NCBI GenBank assembly: GCA_920105625.2
Contig: OV050030.1
Span: 407,479,034 to 407,543,033 of the forward strand
Source: Clusia tigrina
Taxonomy: Eukaryota > Arthropoda > Insecta > Diptera > Clusiidae
DNA: 64,000 nt
Direction of reading: 5' to 3'
In this document: positions 47,400-59,037 of the stretch, piece after piece
Layout of the letters: every line of letters starts with the position of its first letter
Position numbering within the stretch: the stretch's first letter is position 1
Program-made: the position numbers and the translations under genes
The notes under the pieces: model-generated
What the model saw: the letters and a program-made list of their open reading frames with translations, nothing else
Database searches by the model: none
What the model was told of the DNA's origin: nothing

Positions 47400-48180
47400 A
47401 CCTCAGATGCACAATCATCTGCTGAATTCCGTTGGAGTTTATAATATTGCTGGTATATTAATATGCCTGGAAAGTAGGCATGGATGAGAAACTATTTCCA
47501 TACTCTATCCCTGAGGCGTTTCAAGTATCTACATGAGTTTCCTAGTATAAATCTCCTTCCAAACCATTAAAGTTATATCATTGCAACTTCATAAAAGCTT
47601 TGTCTAGGACACTCTTAAACTGGTATATGACAAAATCGGACATAAAACATGCCTACCTCCCATATAAGCACCTCCGAATACCTCATTTAATAAAACTACA
47701 AGAAAACTTGAATTAATGATATAAAATGATAATAAAATATGACAGTATTTCAATTCAAATTTTGTTGACAAGTGCACAGTGTATAATAATGGAGGGTAAT
47801 ATAGAATAATAATAGTATAAAATAATAGAATAATATAATATATACAATATATCCATAAATAGTAATGTACATTGACTCGGTACTAGTCTCCTTGCTAAAT
47901 ATGTGTACCACTCCTACGTCTACAACTGACACATTGTCAGAATATATAAGATTTACCAACAAAATTGTATATGATGCCTCACAGTAACACTATAAAAAGG
48001 TTTAAAAATATACGCTTTAACTTCAATGCCACGCCCACAATTGACAAATATGTATAAATACAAGTTATAAGAACGTGCCGTACAATGCAAATCTGGAAGG
48101 TCCTTGGGGTAGAGTGTGTATTATAGGTGTTCGTCTCCCTTCATACAAAGTAATATAAAATAATTGCCTACTTTTAGGGT
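47400..48180. repeat. dispersed repeat, copy 2
   Basis: It shares GCCTACCTCCCAT (47650 area) and GCCACGCCCACAATT (48029 area), and the order of surrounding blocks, with 15316-15960. It is a diverged, non-coding copy of that repeat. Boundaries are approximate. Confidence 0.5.
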
Positions 48181-51169
48181 TGATTTATATCATGTATAGC
48201 AGTGTATGCAAATTTGGTCCATTTTACTGAGTGCTGGCTTAAAAATGTTTTGATTTATGCCTGTGTACCTTTCCGTCTCTTTAGCTGCTCCGGTTTTGCA
48301 TACAATTTGCAAAGCTAGTTGCAGTATTTCCTGCTCCATTTGCTCGACTCTGTTGCGATGCAAATGCTTTGCGCCTAATTGCATTTTGGCTGTTTCAACG
48401 TTGCTTTCAAAGCAAAAATTTGCATTGGCTGTCGATGGTTTTATGCAAATCGCTGAGTACTCTGCGCTGTGATTGGAATGAGTTTAGCTGTTTCAATAAA
48501 TATCCCTGCACAAATGTCACGTGTTGTTTACATTTCCATTTCAATTAACTTTTCACTTGTGTGTTTTCTTTACAGTTGCACACTTCGGAAACTGACTGAT
48601 GAAATACGTTTTAGCTCTGAGCATTGAAGTGTTTGATCATTTATTGGATTTCTGGGGAATTCGAGTGGAATTCCTGTTAAAATATCGTGAAGAGCATTAA
48701 AGTGAAAGGACAAATATTTATTTTCCGCTTATGCTATTTTGCTAATCGTAATTAGAAATGATTTTTCGAATGAACGAACGCATGGCAAAACTATTGACAT
48801 CTTGAAGAGTTCAGTTGAAATGTTCGTCCTGAACTCTCACTGAATAAAATGCTGCTTAGAGCATTGTTTACTGTTGATGGCGACTCTAACAAATTGATAA
48901 CAATTCGATTTAATTGTGAACTGAAATTAATAAGAACGCATTTCTAAGATGGACTGTAGACTTAGTTGGAGATGGCACACAGTGATGTGTGAGTTGGATT
49001 GTTATAGTTTGTTTTCGTAGACCCTAAAGTACAGTTACTGACCTGTCAATATTATTGAATTGAAATTTTTTGTTTATGATATATTAAACCTGGACACTTT
49101 CTAGCTAAAATATACTCAAACCTTCATGACCAAACATTATTTAGTCATGTTTCGGTTATAATAAATCTTTCTCGAAAATGAAATGAGTCTGATCTGATTC
49201 ATTGTTGATGATGTATGCTTCAAATGATTATTTCCTTATACGGCTCTGATACAAAAAGTAATCAACTGTCATTAATATTGTTATCTGTCCAAGAAGCTTT
49301 AGTCTCCTTTGTATCATTTAATGTCAATTCGGAAGGCTGTGAACCCCTCTTTAACACTGAATTCAACTATTAAGTAATATAAGAGCTGTAAATCGACTGC
49401 TTCAGCGATAAGTGTAGATTAATAATAACATCAGAAAATCATGGAACTATTGTACGAGTATAACAAAAAATATTATTCACTATTTCTCAAAAGAGTTCTT
49501 GTAAAGTAAACCCCGGTTCATTAAACAAAGCTCTTGCATCACTTTGCACAATTCAGCATTTCGAACAAGAACTAATTTTCCGAACAGTATACTGAGTATA
49601 ATATTCCAAAAGGAAATACATTTTAACATAAATTTACATCAAAATACCAAAAGCATTTCAGAATTCCTCAAGCAATCACGTATACTCGTGGCAGACACGG
49701 AATGGCAAATTTTCAGAGCATTCATCACTTCACTTTGACGCCGCAAAATCTACATACAAATGCGAAAACTAACTTGCAGCTGCCTACACTATACTCCCGT
49801 TGCCATTTATCATGCTTAGGATTTGGCAGACGTGATCCGTTGTCAACTCCTAGGCTCCTGGATAAATATGATGAGTTGTCAAATGCGGCTATTTCGGTGT
49901 GTACTTATAAAGCTTCAGTTGTGTGCTTAGTCTCCTCTGGCAAATTTGCAATTCCTTTTGATACATTTGTGGAGCCTAAGCACATGGGATATCATGGTGT
50001 CAAATTGTGGGTTGGGTGAGTTTCCATTTCAGAGTGTCCAGGCAGGGCAAGGATAATCATCAAAAAATAAACAAAGCACAAGGATGCTGTGGATTCTGTG
50101 AGCTGAGTGAATGTGCGTAGTTTTGGTTGAGCATGAATGATGTGATGGGCTTTTTCGTGTGGTGTTAGGCAGCTTGGCAGCTGGGGTAGCGTGGTGCCTG
50201 ATTAGCTGTAAAAGTCAGCAGTTAATTGCAATTTGGATTTAGGTGATTGAAGTTTATTATACTTCAGATTAATAATTAGTTCAATGTACAAAAGTTTTCG
50301 AGAGATGAGCTTTGGTTAGAAGGGTTTCTGAAACCCAGAAAAAGAATCATAGCAACAAGATTATGAGACCATGCCAACAATCTGTGAATGAGTAGATAAG
50401 GATGTTTGCTACTGTGGTAGATGGGTTGCTGCATTGAGAACTGGCAAATAAAGTCTTCTTCTACAAGTGAAACATAAAATGGAAAGAAGTATTATAAAGC
50501 CGCATAACATGTTGGGATAAGCAACTACATTCTTACAGTAGAAATCGTAGCACTTTCCTATCACCAGGACTCTTTCCGTTATTTGTTATATTTATATAAA
50601 ATGATATTATTAAAATATTTATTAAAATTATTGCTTTAAGTAATTCAGTGAAATTCAAATCGATTTGTACCTCTTACCCGCAGGTGTGGTCTCTTCACTC
50701 ACAACAAAACCTCTTTATGGTTCGCTGGTCACCAACAACTATAATTGATTCAACTCTTGTTTGTGTGCTCCTCTCCATGAATACTTAATATAAATGAAAG
50801 GATAATAAAAACCAGGTTTTTAAAAATCGTTCTGGAAAATCACAAAGAAAGGACAAAAACTAAGCAAGGAAAATGTATGGCTCAGGCTCCCCGAACAGCA
50901 CATGGTATGTGTGTGAGACTGGTTGAGGCTTCTGGAAAATTGTGATTGCGAGAAGAATTTAGCCTAGGAATATTTTTACTTGAAAGTACTCACAGATCCA
51001 TTCTCTTCAAAAATAAAATAGAGCCTGTTCAGAGATCCTAAACACCCGGGAGCCTATGAAGCAGTTTGTGTGTGTGAATTTCCCACGAGAGGTTCTCCAT
51101 CACGTTCAACATTTCTCAGTGCCTTTGTGACCATAACGAACCCAATGATTGTCTGTTTATATACAATTT
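48181..51169. other. non-coding stretch
   Basis: Small frames (48190-48384 minus and 48257-48472 plus, overlapping; 49702-50019 plus) show no domain. No repeat shared with the rest of the window was noticed. Confidence 0.5.
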
Positions 51170-52615
51170 ACACTATATACTACTATATAACTTCCAGCGT
51201 GCTAGATGTTCTTACGTTCCGGGGAATCAATATTGACTCTGACCATTATCTTGTTGCAGCCAAGATTCGCATGCGATTATCCAGTGCGAATAACGTACGA
51301 TCTGGTAGGCAATAAAAGCTGCACGTCGCAAAGCTGCAATTACAACGGACAACCGAGATCTATTCCGCTCAACTCTCGGAACTGCTCCACCAACCTGACT
51401 CTTTACCCGACGACGCCGGCGGACTTTGGGCACATATATCCCGCTCACGAGAAACAGATCGACATCATCATCTCTTGGTCGACTATAAAGCTGCTTTCAA
51501 TAGCCCGATAAGGGATTGTCTATATGCCACCATGTCTGAGTTCGGTATTCCTACAAAGCTATTACGGCTCTGTAGAATGACATTGACCAATACGTCCAGC
51601 TCCGTCAAGATAGGAAGTAACCTCTGCGATCCATTTAATACCGTGCGAGGTTTCAGACAAGGCGATCCACTGTCGTGTGACCTCTTCAATTTCACCGTGG
51701 AAGGGGTACTGCGGAAGGCACTATTTTGTACAAAAGTGTCCAGCTCCTCGCATATGCTGATGACATCGACATAATTGGACGTTGCAAACGAGATGTTGCT
51801 GCTGTATTTTCCGCCACTGAAAGAGAATCAGCGAGTATGACGATCCCGATGATTAGTGGGTATGACGGTTAGCGATGGCAAGACAAAGTACATGCTGTCC
51901 ACCAGCAGGAATAATAGGTTTTTAGGTTCCCATGTTACAGCGGACAACTGTACTTTTGAAGTTGTCAATGAATTTATGTACCTTGGCTCCGCCGTTAAAA
52001 CAGAAAACAACGTTAGCCTGGAGATTAAACGAATAATCACGCTTGCTAATAGGTGTTACTATGGGCTCAGTAAGCACTATGTGTAGTAGACCCCTCTCTC
52101 GACCGACAAATCTGACGCTCTACAAGACTCTCATCCTACCCATGCTGCTCTATTGCGCAGAAGCATGAGTCTTGTCGCAGACTGATGCAGCCGCGCTTGT
52201 GGTGTACGAGAGGAAAATTCTTCGCAAAATCGTTGGTCCTGTTCGTACCAGAGACGACTACCGTATTCGGATGAACTGTACGGGCTCTTCGCTGATATTA
52301 ACATAGTCAGACGCATCACTTTACAATGTCAGCGCTGGCTTGGACCGTGCGTATAGACGAAGAAGCTCCAGCGAAAAAGGATTAAGCGGAAGCCGCTGGA
52401 CGACGATGTAGGGGACGACCATGCCTCCGGTGGAAGGATCAAGTCGATGAAACCCTAACCAAGCTTGTTATAAGGAGAAGGAGAAGCTTGTTATAAGGAG
52501 AAGATGCGCGCGAAGCTGAGACTCTTGGTTAGCTCTGTTAAGTTCGGCCGGAACCCGATAGCGGGTTGTTTCACAGATTCTGCGATTAGGCCACGAAAGT
52601 AAGTAAGTTATATAT
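51170..52615 (+). pseudogene. RTE-like LINE, endonuclease end to 3' tail, internally deleted
   Basis: It opens with the endonuclease C-terminus (VLDVLTFRGINIDSDHYLVAAKIR, SDH motif at about 51236). A linker region leads directly into VDYKAAFNS (motif A, 51477), so the reverse transcriptase N-terminus is deleted. GFRQGDPLSCDLFNFTVEG (motif B) and an intact YADD active site (51753-51764) follow. EFMYLGSAVKT, RCYYGLSK and the C-terminal RGRPCLRWKDQV then appear in different frames. A 23-bp duplication (52461-52506) and a GTAAGTAAG tail (52605-52613) end the element. It is inactive through deletion and frameshifts, but the palm sequence is the best kept of the three RTE-like copies. Confidence 0.9.
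52461..52506 (+). repeat. 23-bp tandem duplication in the RTE-like 3' region
   Basis: AAGCTTGTTATAAGGAGAAG starts at 52461 and 52484 with two differences at the unit end. Confidence 0.9.
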
Positions 52616-52632
52616 ACACTAATATAATAATA

Positions 52633-52837
52633 GCCGGCCCCTGGTAACCACGCTAGACTCATACTTGGGGGGTCGCGGGTTCGAATCCTGCCCGGGTTGG
52701 GTCTGAAAAATGCTTCGTTCTAAATCTGTTCCTCTTTGAGTCGAAGACCTTAGTTACTAGTACTCATTCCCCCTACTTCTTGTAGACATAATTAATTATG
52801 CTACAAAGTATAATAATAATCATAATATTATATATAC
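52633..52837 (+). mobile_element. tRNA-derived SINE, copy c (best preserved)
   Basis: The head starts GCCGGCCCCTGGTAACCACG (A-box region). An anticodon-like CTCATACTT segment and a canonical B box (GCGGGTTCGAATCCTGCC, 52667-52684) follow. The SINE-specific body then contains TGAGTCGAAGACC, TTACTAGTACTCATTCCCCC and ATAATTAATTATG, ending in a TATAATAATAAT tail. The internal pol III promoter would drive transcription, and mobilisation would depend on a LINE. It directly abuts the mariner at 52839. Confidence 0.82.
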
Positions 52838-52838
52838 G

Positions 52839-53778
52839 AGGTGTGATCAAAAAGAACCGTTATTGTGTGATCAAAAAATAAAGTATTTATTTATTCCTCA
52901 ACAACTATCTTGTGCCCTTCAAACTAATTCCCCTCAGATATAATACACTTATGCCAGCGTTTTTTCCAATCCTCGAAACACTTCTGAAACGCTTTTTTTG
53001 GTATCGCCAACAGCTCCTGTTTCGATTTTTCTTTTATCTCCTCAATCGTAGCAAAACGCTTTCCTTTCATCGGTGTCTTCAGTTTTGGAAAGAGGAAAAA
53101 GTCAGCGGGGGCCAAGTCCGGTGAAATCGGTGGTTGAGGCATGATAACGGTTTTGTTTTTGGCCAAAAACAGCTCCTGAGCGATCTCCATGCGACGTTGT
53201 TTTTGCTCAAAATTTAGCAATTGTGGAACAATCTTCGCTGCCGCACGTTTCAGGCCTAAAACATCCGTAAAAATTGCTTGGCATGAGCCGAACGATATGC
53301 CAACATCATCAGCAACCTCTCTGATAGTGATTCGACGATTATCCAAAATCATTTTCTTCACTGCGTCAATGTTTTCATCGGTTGTTGACGTGCTCGGGCG
53401 ACCAGGACGAGCATCGTCATTGACATCTTCTCGGCCTTCCTTAAACCGGTTATACCACAATTGAACTTGTGTTCTGCTCATAGTAGACGCGCCAAAGGCC
53501 ACAGTCAACATTTCAAATGTCCTTGCGCATTTAATTTCGTTTTTCACACAAAACTGAATACAGTTTCTTTGATCCATTTTTTCGAATAGTACAAAATCGA
53601 AGAGCACACCAAAACACGACTAACCTTTTTATCTGTCAAAAACAAACTGACAATCCAAAATTGCTGGTATTGCCAACATATATAACAGACATGTATACCA
53701 ACATAACAGAAAAAAATGCGAATATCGAACAAACGTAACTCACGAAAAGATGAAAATAACGGTTATTTTTTTATCACA

Positions 53779-53782
<4 letters not shown>
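52839..53782 (-). mobile_element. internally deleted mariner element with terminal inverted repeats
   Basis: The left end reads AGGTGTGATCAAAAAGAACC, and the right end (reverse complement) reads TAGGTGTGATAAAAAAATAA followed by CCGTTATT. Both share GGTGTGAT, an A run and ACCGTTAT, giving inverted repeats of about 26 bp with a few differences. The element sits between TA-rich flanks, as expected for TA target insertion. It encodes a shortened transposase on the minus strand. Confidence 0.88.
52924..53577 (-). CDS. mariner transposase with catalytic-core deletion
   Basis: The frame is open from 53607; the Met at 53577 (MDQRNCIQF) is the family-typical start, ten codons inside it. The N-terminal DNA-binding region is intact: a first helix-turn-helix ending VQLWYNRFKEGREDV, a GRPSTS linker and a second helix-turn-helix, ITIREVADDVGISFGSCQ. 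After QRRMEIAQELF the sequence jumps to ISPDLAPADFFLF. The segment carrying the first two catalytic Asp residues is therefore missing, while the third remains. The junction keeps the frame, giving 217 residues against roughly 340-350 for a full enzyme. It could bind the inverted repeats but cannot catalyse transposition. Confidence 0.88.
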   Translation of the reverse strand: MDQRNCIQFCVKNEIKCARTFEMLTVAFGASTMSRTQVQLWYNRFKEGREDVNDDARPGRPSTSTTDENIDAVKKMILDNRRITIREVADDVGISFGSCQAIFTDVLGLKRAAAKIVPQLLNFEQKQRRMEIAQELFLAKNKTVIMPQPPISPDLAPADFFLFPKLKTPMKGKRFATIEEIKEKSKQELLAIPKKAFQKCFEDWKKRWHKCIISEGN

Positions 53783-53866
<84 letters not shown>

Positions 53867-53874
53867 TATATATA
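53783..53874 (+). repeat. (TA)n microsatellite
   Basis: About 45 TA units with a CACA interruption near 53859, directly at the right end of the mariner. Confidence 0.98.
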
Positions 53875-56833
53875 ATGTTTCTATGACTCACTCTTCCTGT
53901 CTTCCAGTTAAATAACCACGGCAATTATAATTTCTGGTACCTGGGAATACTCACATAACGAGAAGCTGAAATCTATTATTGATCACTTGTTCTTCTGCGC
54001 TATTCATAGATGTTTCTTTTTTGGCCTCTGTATGCATATCAGTGGAACTGGGGCTAAATATAAGGTAAGCATAAGTTGTCGTTGGGTTGTTAAGATTTTC
54101 ATTTCATTGACATGCTAACTCAATGGCCTCTGCAGTCACTTGTTCCATCTTCCATTTATAGGAAGAATTTGTATGAAGTCTCTTTCTTTCCTCAATGATT
54201 ATCAGAATATCTTCTATACTATTTTAAGACAATCCATTCTGTAGGAGAATTATAAGACTGATACTCAAAAAGTATATACATCTAAGCAAGTGAGACAGTC
54301 TTCACTTCATTCCCAATTATCCATAATAACCTGTGAACCTACTGGAATTATAAGTTATTTAGAACTGAAGTAATCCTTAAAGTCTTTTTAAAATTTTTAG
54401 GAACCTCCTCGTATCCAAATTCTTGCACTTTAACACAATTTTATTGATTTCTAATACCCCGCAACGCTTTTGTAGCCCTTCTTGCAAGTGCAAAAAATAA
54501 ACAAATTCATACTCTCCTAAGAACCGAGCTGTTGTCTCGTGTGATCGTCCCGAAAAACACAAAATAACGTCGCTTCCTGTGCGAAGCTGTGTGCTCCAAA
54601 CTGAATGAAAAATGAAACACTGCGTAAATGTAAATAATGAAACTGCAGCAATTTGTTGAAGGAACCAAAAATAAAAAATATGAATACATAATAAATCGTC
54701 CTTAATATGGATGCCAAAGCAAGGCGAATGTAATGAATTTCTTTGAGCATTTGTAGCCGCGGAAGATGCAAATGCAAACGCGCTGCTGTTTACGCAAATT
54801 GAAATTGTATTTGTCCGTAGTGTTGATGTAATAACAGCAAAAAGCCGTATAAAGAAAGGAAGGAGGAAACTTGAGAAACAAGAACCTTGTCAGACACAAG
54901 AAACTCAACAAAAGTTACATTTACAAGTATTGTGCTGCTGACTTGGAAGGAGCAGCACTGCAGTCAGCAAGTTGCAACTGCACTAAAAGAGAGTGCACAA
55001 CCCCTCCGTATGAAAAGGCGACCGGATGCTCATAGAAATATCGCTTTGTGAATTTATGCGCGAACATGTGTCGGCGTCTTTTTGTTGTTTATTGTGAACA
55101 ATTCTGTAAATTGGCTGTAACCAACACGCCATGATATGGCAGCCGGGAAAGAATGCAAATTACCACACACAACGCTGAGCGATAGTGTAAATTGAAGAAA
55201 ATATATGCCAGTCAAAAGACGAAGAAAGGACCGCTCAACAATGACATACCGCAGTGGAACTGATGCGCAACTAAATTCTACAAAGAATATCTTTAAGGAT
55301 TTGCCCGCAATTTTCTTGTGTCCTGCCTGCCTACGTGGAGCAGCATAAATATCAATTTATACAAAAGCACCTGAAGCGGGTAAGAAATCAATGGGAAATT
55401 TTGCCACGACTCAAAAGGAAACACCACATTGACTTCCTTGTAAGTTTTTATCTGTAAACTCTGATATCTGCGGGTACGATATGAAAGAAGATACTTCTAT
55501 ACACGCTGACAGAGAACTGTAAAGTGCAATTCATACATTTATAAAATATAAAGGGAAATGAAATGTATAAATCATGTTTGACCTCGATAGAATTTCTGTT
55601 CAAAAGCATTCAACCCATCCTGTAAGGCAGGGTTATAAAAACGAAAATGAAAATGTGTACTTTAAGGATTTTGGCGAAGCATTTGAAGCACTTTGAAGTG
55701 AAAATTACCTGATTAAAAGCAAATAGCAGCAGTACGCAAACCATTCCCCATACACATCCTTGCAATTGGGAAGCTCCCAATGATGATAACATGATACGTC
55801 GAAATTTTTGCTTTTAATGTTGCGTAACGGACCCCACTGATGGGAACTTGAGAAAAGTGATAATTAGATTTGCAAATACGAGTCTGTGTTTAATTAAAAT
55901 ATTATAAATTATAATGAAGACGAAATCAAAGTAAAATTCTGTGAAAAATTCGCTGTTGATGTGATGCTATGATGGTCCTCGCCTTCGTTGTGCGTTTCCT
56001 TTACTTATCACACTCTATCTACCTTGCATTTAATTTGTAATTTGAGCAGGCTTTGAAGGTAATTCTTTTTTCCACAAGGCAGACAACTGACCTCCACCTT
56101 TGGATGCTTTAATATAAGCCATATTAAAATTTGTGTGGCATTTGTAGGCAGATTCCACAAATTACAACCGTATTTATAGCAATAATCTTCTCATCAACAT
56201 TGAAGCTTTCTGTAATTTTTAAATTTATTCATGACTGCGGCGTTAGGGTTTGGAAGACTATCTGAATCCGCAATAGGAGACAAAAACTATATAATACTTG
56301 CACTCCTGTATTTTAGATTAACCACTTAACATACTTAGCAGTCCGGATTGAACCTTTTTACATATTTATACACTGTTTTGAGTTCAGAGGCGTGTAAAGC
56401 AGAGGCACTTATTGAAGCCATTTCCATAAGGAATAGAATTGTAGTCTCTTGGCATAAGGATACTTAGAAAACATGTGCTCCGCTTAAGTGGAACAATTTG
56501 CTGGGATATGTAGTTACGTAGATAGATATTGATATTTAAAATGGCAATTTTCATTCCCGTAGTTATATATATAAATGGTTTTCTTATAGAGCTTCAGATA
56601 TTTCTTACCATTACTTTAGTTCAGATCAATTAGTTTTTCTTATCAAAGGTTTTCATAACTGTTCAAGGACGCGGCTAAGTACCATTTCATTCAACCCGCA
56701 ATTTTCAAACTACGATACTAAGTGAAAAATCCTAAAAGGTTTCGTAACCTGATGATGAGAAGACTATAAACAACTTTTTTGACAAGCATTAAAAGGGTAC
56801 TTTATTGCTCTACGCTGTATATTCTCCTTATCT
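53875..56833. other. non-coding stretch
   Basis: No transposon or protein similarity. 54480-55400 is less AT-biased and may be ordinary intergenic or intronic DNA. The minus-strand frames at 54507-54911 have no domain. Confidence 0.5.
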
Positions 56834-57027
56834 TATTAGTATTATTATATCTTACACTATAAATAATTATGACTTCAGGTGAATGAGTACTAGCTACTGA
56901 GGCCTTCGACTAGAAGAGGAAAAATTTTTTAAAAAGAAGTATTTTTCAGACCAAGCCCAGGGCAGGATTTGAACCGGCGTCCCTCTGATTGCTTACCATG
57001 CTTACCATTAGGCGACAGAGTGCGGTT
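56834..57027 (-). mobile_element. tRNA-derived SINE, copy d
   Basis: The plus strand shows the inverted tail (ATTAGTATTATTATATC), GAATGAGTACTAGCTACTGA, TTCGACTAGAAGAGG, GGGCAGGATTTGAACCGGCG (inverted B box) and CTTACCATTAGGCGACAGAG (inverted A box). All landmarks of copy c are present in the same order. Confidence 0.8.
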
Positions 57028-57449
57028 CGCCTGATCTTACTTGTACTTTATACAACCAATCATAAATTTAATATTTTGTTGTTCTTTATCATGGATAAAA
57101 ATTGTGCTTTTCAAAATAAAAAAATGAGATACCTTCAATCCTAAATACCTAAACATATCTGACTCGAGTATATGGGTTGATTAACTACCACTTAACGCAC
57201 TTCTTACACAGACACGACTGTATTCAAAAGTTGATCTACAAGTATACGATGGATCTACAAGTACCCTTTTCAAATCCTGCCCAATGAAATGAATCGCTTC
57301 GGATCGAAAGCTTTAATGCTTATTGCCCCATGTACTATCCGTCATAATGGTTTATAATAATAAATAACTATACCAGAAGTATAATCTTACTCTTTATTAA
57401 AGGTGTACTAACAATTCGTGTACTTTAAACATCTGATTAAACATTATCT
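57028..57449. other. non-coding spacer
   Basis: AT-rich and unrecognised. A short direct echo (GATCTACAAGTA) occurs near 57231 and 57251. Confidence 0.45.
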
Positions 57450-58755
57450 AACGGGCCCTACTGATCACTGGCGCTCTTCGTACCACACCTACGAAAGCCC
57501 TTTTTGCCATGGCTCCCTTCGGGGCTCCTGGTTAAGCTACAAGCCAAGTTGACAGCGAACAGACTAAATGCTCTTTCGCATTGGCGCTAAACCTTGACGG
57601 ACCATGCCTCTATTCTGAATCAGGATCCACCTGTCCCCCCAACTTTATCGATTACATGTCGGTCTATCCCGATTTGAACAGGGAATTCGACCTCACTATT
57701 CCAAGCAAAAATGACTGGACTTCAAAAGACTTAATTGTCGGTGAAACAGTCGATATCTATACCGACGGTTCCGAACTTGGAGGCAGTGTTGGCAACAGTA
57801 TCTTTTCCAACAAACTGGACTTAAACATCTCCCTACGTCTTCCTGACCATTTCAGCGTCTTTCAGGCTGAGGTCACTGTCATTTATCACGCAGCGAAATG
57901 ATTGCTGAGTAGCGATATCGACGCAGTCGACGTATCCATTTTCTCAGACAGCCAAGCCATCTCTTTTTAGCTCTACGGCCACCTCAAGACTCGTTCATGA
58001 ATGTCGAACATCTCTAAATGAGCTCTCAAGATACTCTCGGGTGCATTTAGTCTGGGTTCCCGGACATAGCGATATCCCGGGCAACTGCGAGGCGGACGAG
58101 CTTACCACGGCAGGCACCGTAGCTTGCCAAGGCAGCCCTACGTAAATATCGGCATCCCACTGGCAACAGCCAAGCTCGATATCAAACGGAAATACCTGAC
58201 TGGCGCCTACAAATCCTGGGTTGACGAGGAATCCTGCCACACGGCTAGACTAACTTGGCCAAAAATGGACAAAAACAGAACCAATCAACTTCTTCGACTT
58301 GATCGCGTATCACTGTAGACAACTGTGTCGGTTCTGACCGGCCACTGCATACTGGGAGGGCACGCAGAAATACTGGGCCTACCCTCAAACGATTTGTGCC
58401 AAGGCTGTGGTTCCGAGGAGGAGGACGAGACGGTTCTCCACCTCTTACGTCACTGCCCATCCTTGAGGAGAAGAAGAAATCGCACCTCTGGTGCCACATT
58501 TCTTACAAACCTGACAGAACTGTCATCATTTAATATTAGGGACATAGCAAGGTTCATCAAACTATCAGGATGGTTTCCTGCAACATAATGGGGGAGTCGT
58601 GCCTTTCCCGGCGCTGTCCTTGCACTGACTATCACCATTCCAAGCAAGAATAACTTTCTAGTCAGTGCTTGAACGGCGCCACACCGTGGTATAACAATGG
58701 GGCAAGTGTGCTTTTGGCAAACTAGGCGGCCACTCCTACCTACCGACCTACCGGC
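57450..58755 (+). pseudogene. RNase H-type LINE, RNase H domain to 3' tail
   Basis: This is the best-kept copy of the group. GALRTTPTKALFAMAP (reverse transcriptase-RNase H linker, about 57470) precedes RNase H: DIYTDGSE (first Asp), VFQAEVTVIYHAA (Glu), a TGA, IFSDSQA (second Asp), then HLVWVPGHSDIPGNCEADEL (fourth acidic residue). After further frame changes, VLTGHCILGGHAE and the finger CQGCGSEEEDETVLHLLRHC run to the end at 58588. The 3' untranslated region closes with CACTCCTACCTACC. All four RNase H acidic residues are present, but stops at 57899-57901 and 57968-57970 and later frameshifts break it. Confidence 0.88.
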
Positions 58756-58769
58756 CTTTAGTGGTGTGT

Positions 58770-59037
58770 GTTTTGTTCCCACGGACTCAAAAGGTCCTAT
58801 GCTGGATAGGCCAAGCAAACATGCCCAGTATGATGAGCAGCACTCAAGAGGTTGACCATGGTTGGAATACTAACATATACTCACGAAATAAGGCAGAGTG
58901 AGTCAATGAACCACTGCTCTGACTGGTGGGATTCTTTTAAGAGAAAGTAATGGGTCTTGAGTCTCATATGGTGTCACAAACGGCAAATTCAGGCCTGAGT
59001 GTGCCTTTGTCAGCCACTCTATATACCTACCTACCTT
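58770..59037 (+). mobile_element. second LINE 3' tail abutting the first
   Basis: GCCTTTGTCAGCCACTCTATATACCTACC at 59003-59035 repeats the kind of terminus that ends the preceding LINE. The 58770-59000 body has no coding frame. It is read as the 3' untranslated part of another family member inserted into or next to the first. Confidence 0.4.

Noticed and set aside
52633..52705. Functional tRNA gene
   Set aside because: The A and B boxes are present, but no closed cloverleaf with acceptor stem is visible, and the sequence continues into the shared SINE body and tail.
57468..57901. Host RNase H gene
   Set aside because: The RNase H motifs are followed by LINE-specific C-terminal blocks and a LINE 3' tail, and the frame has stops; it is a transposon domain.
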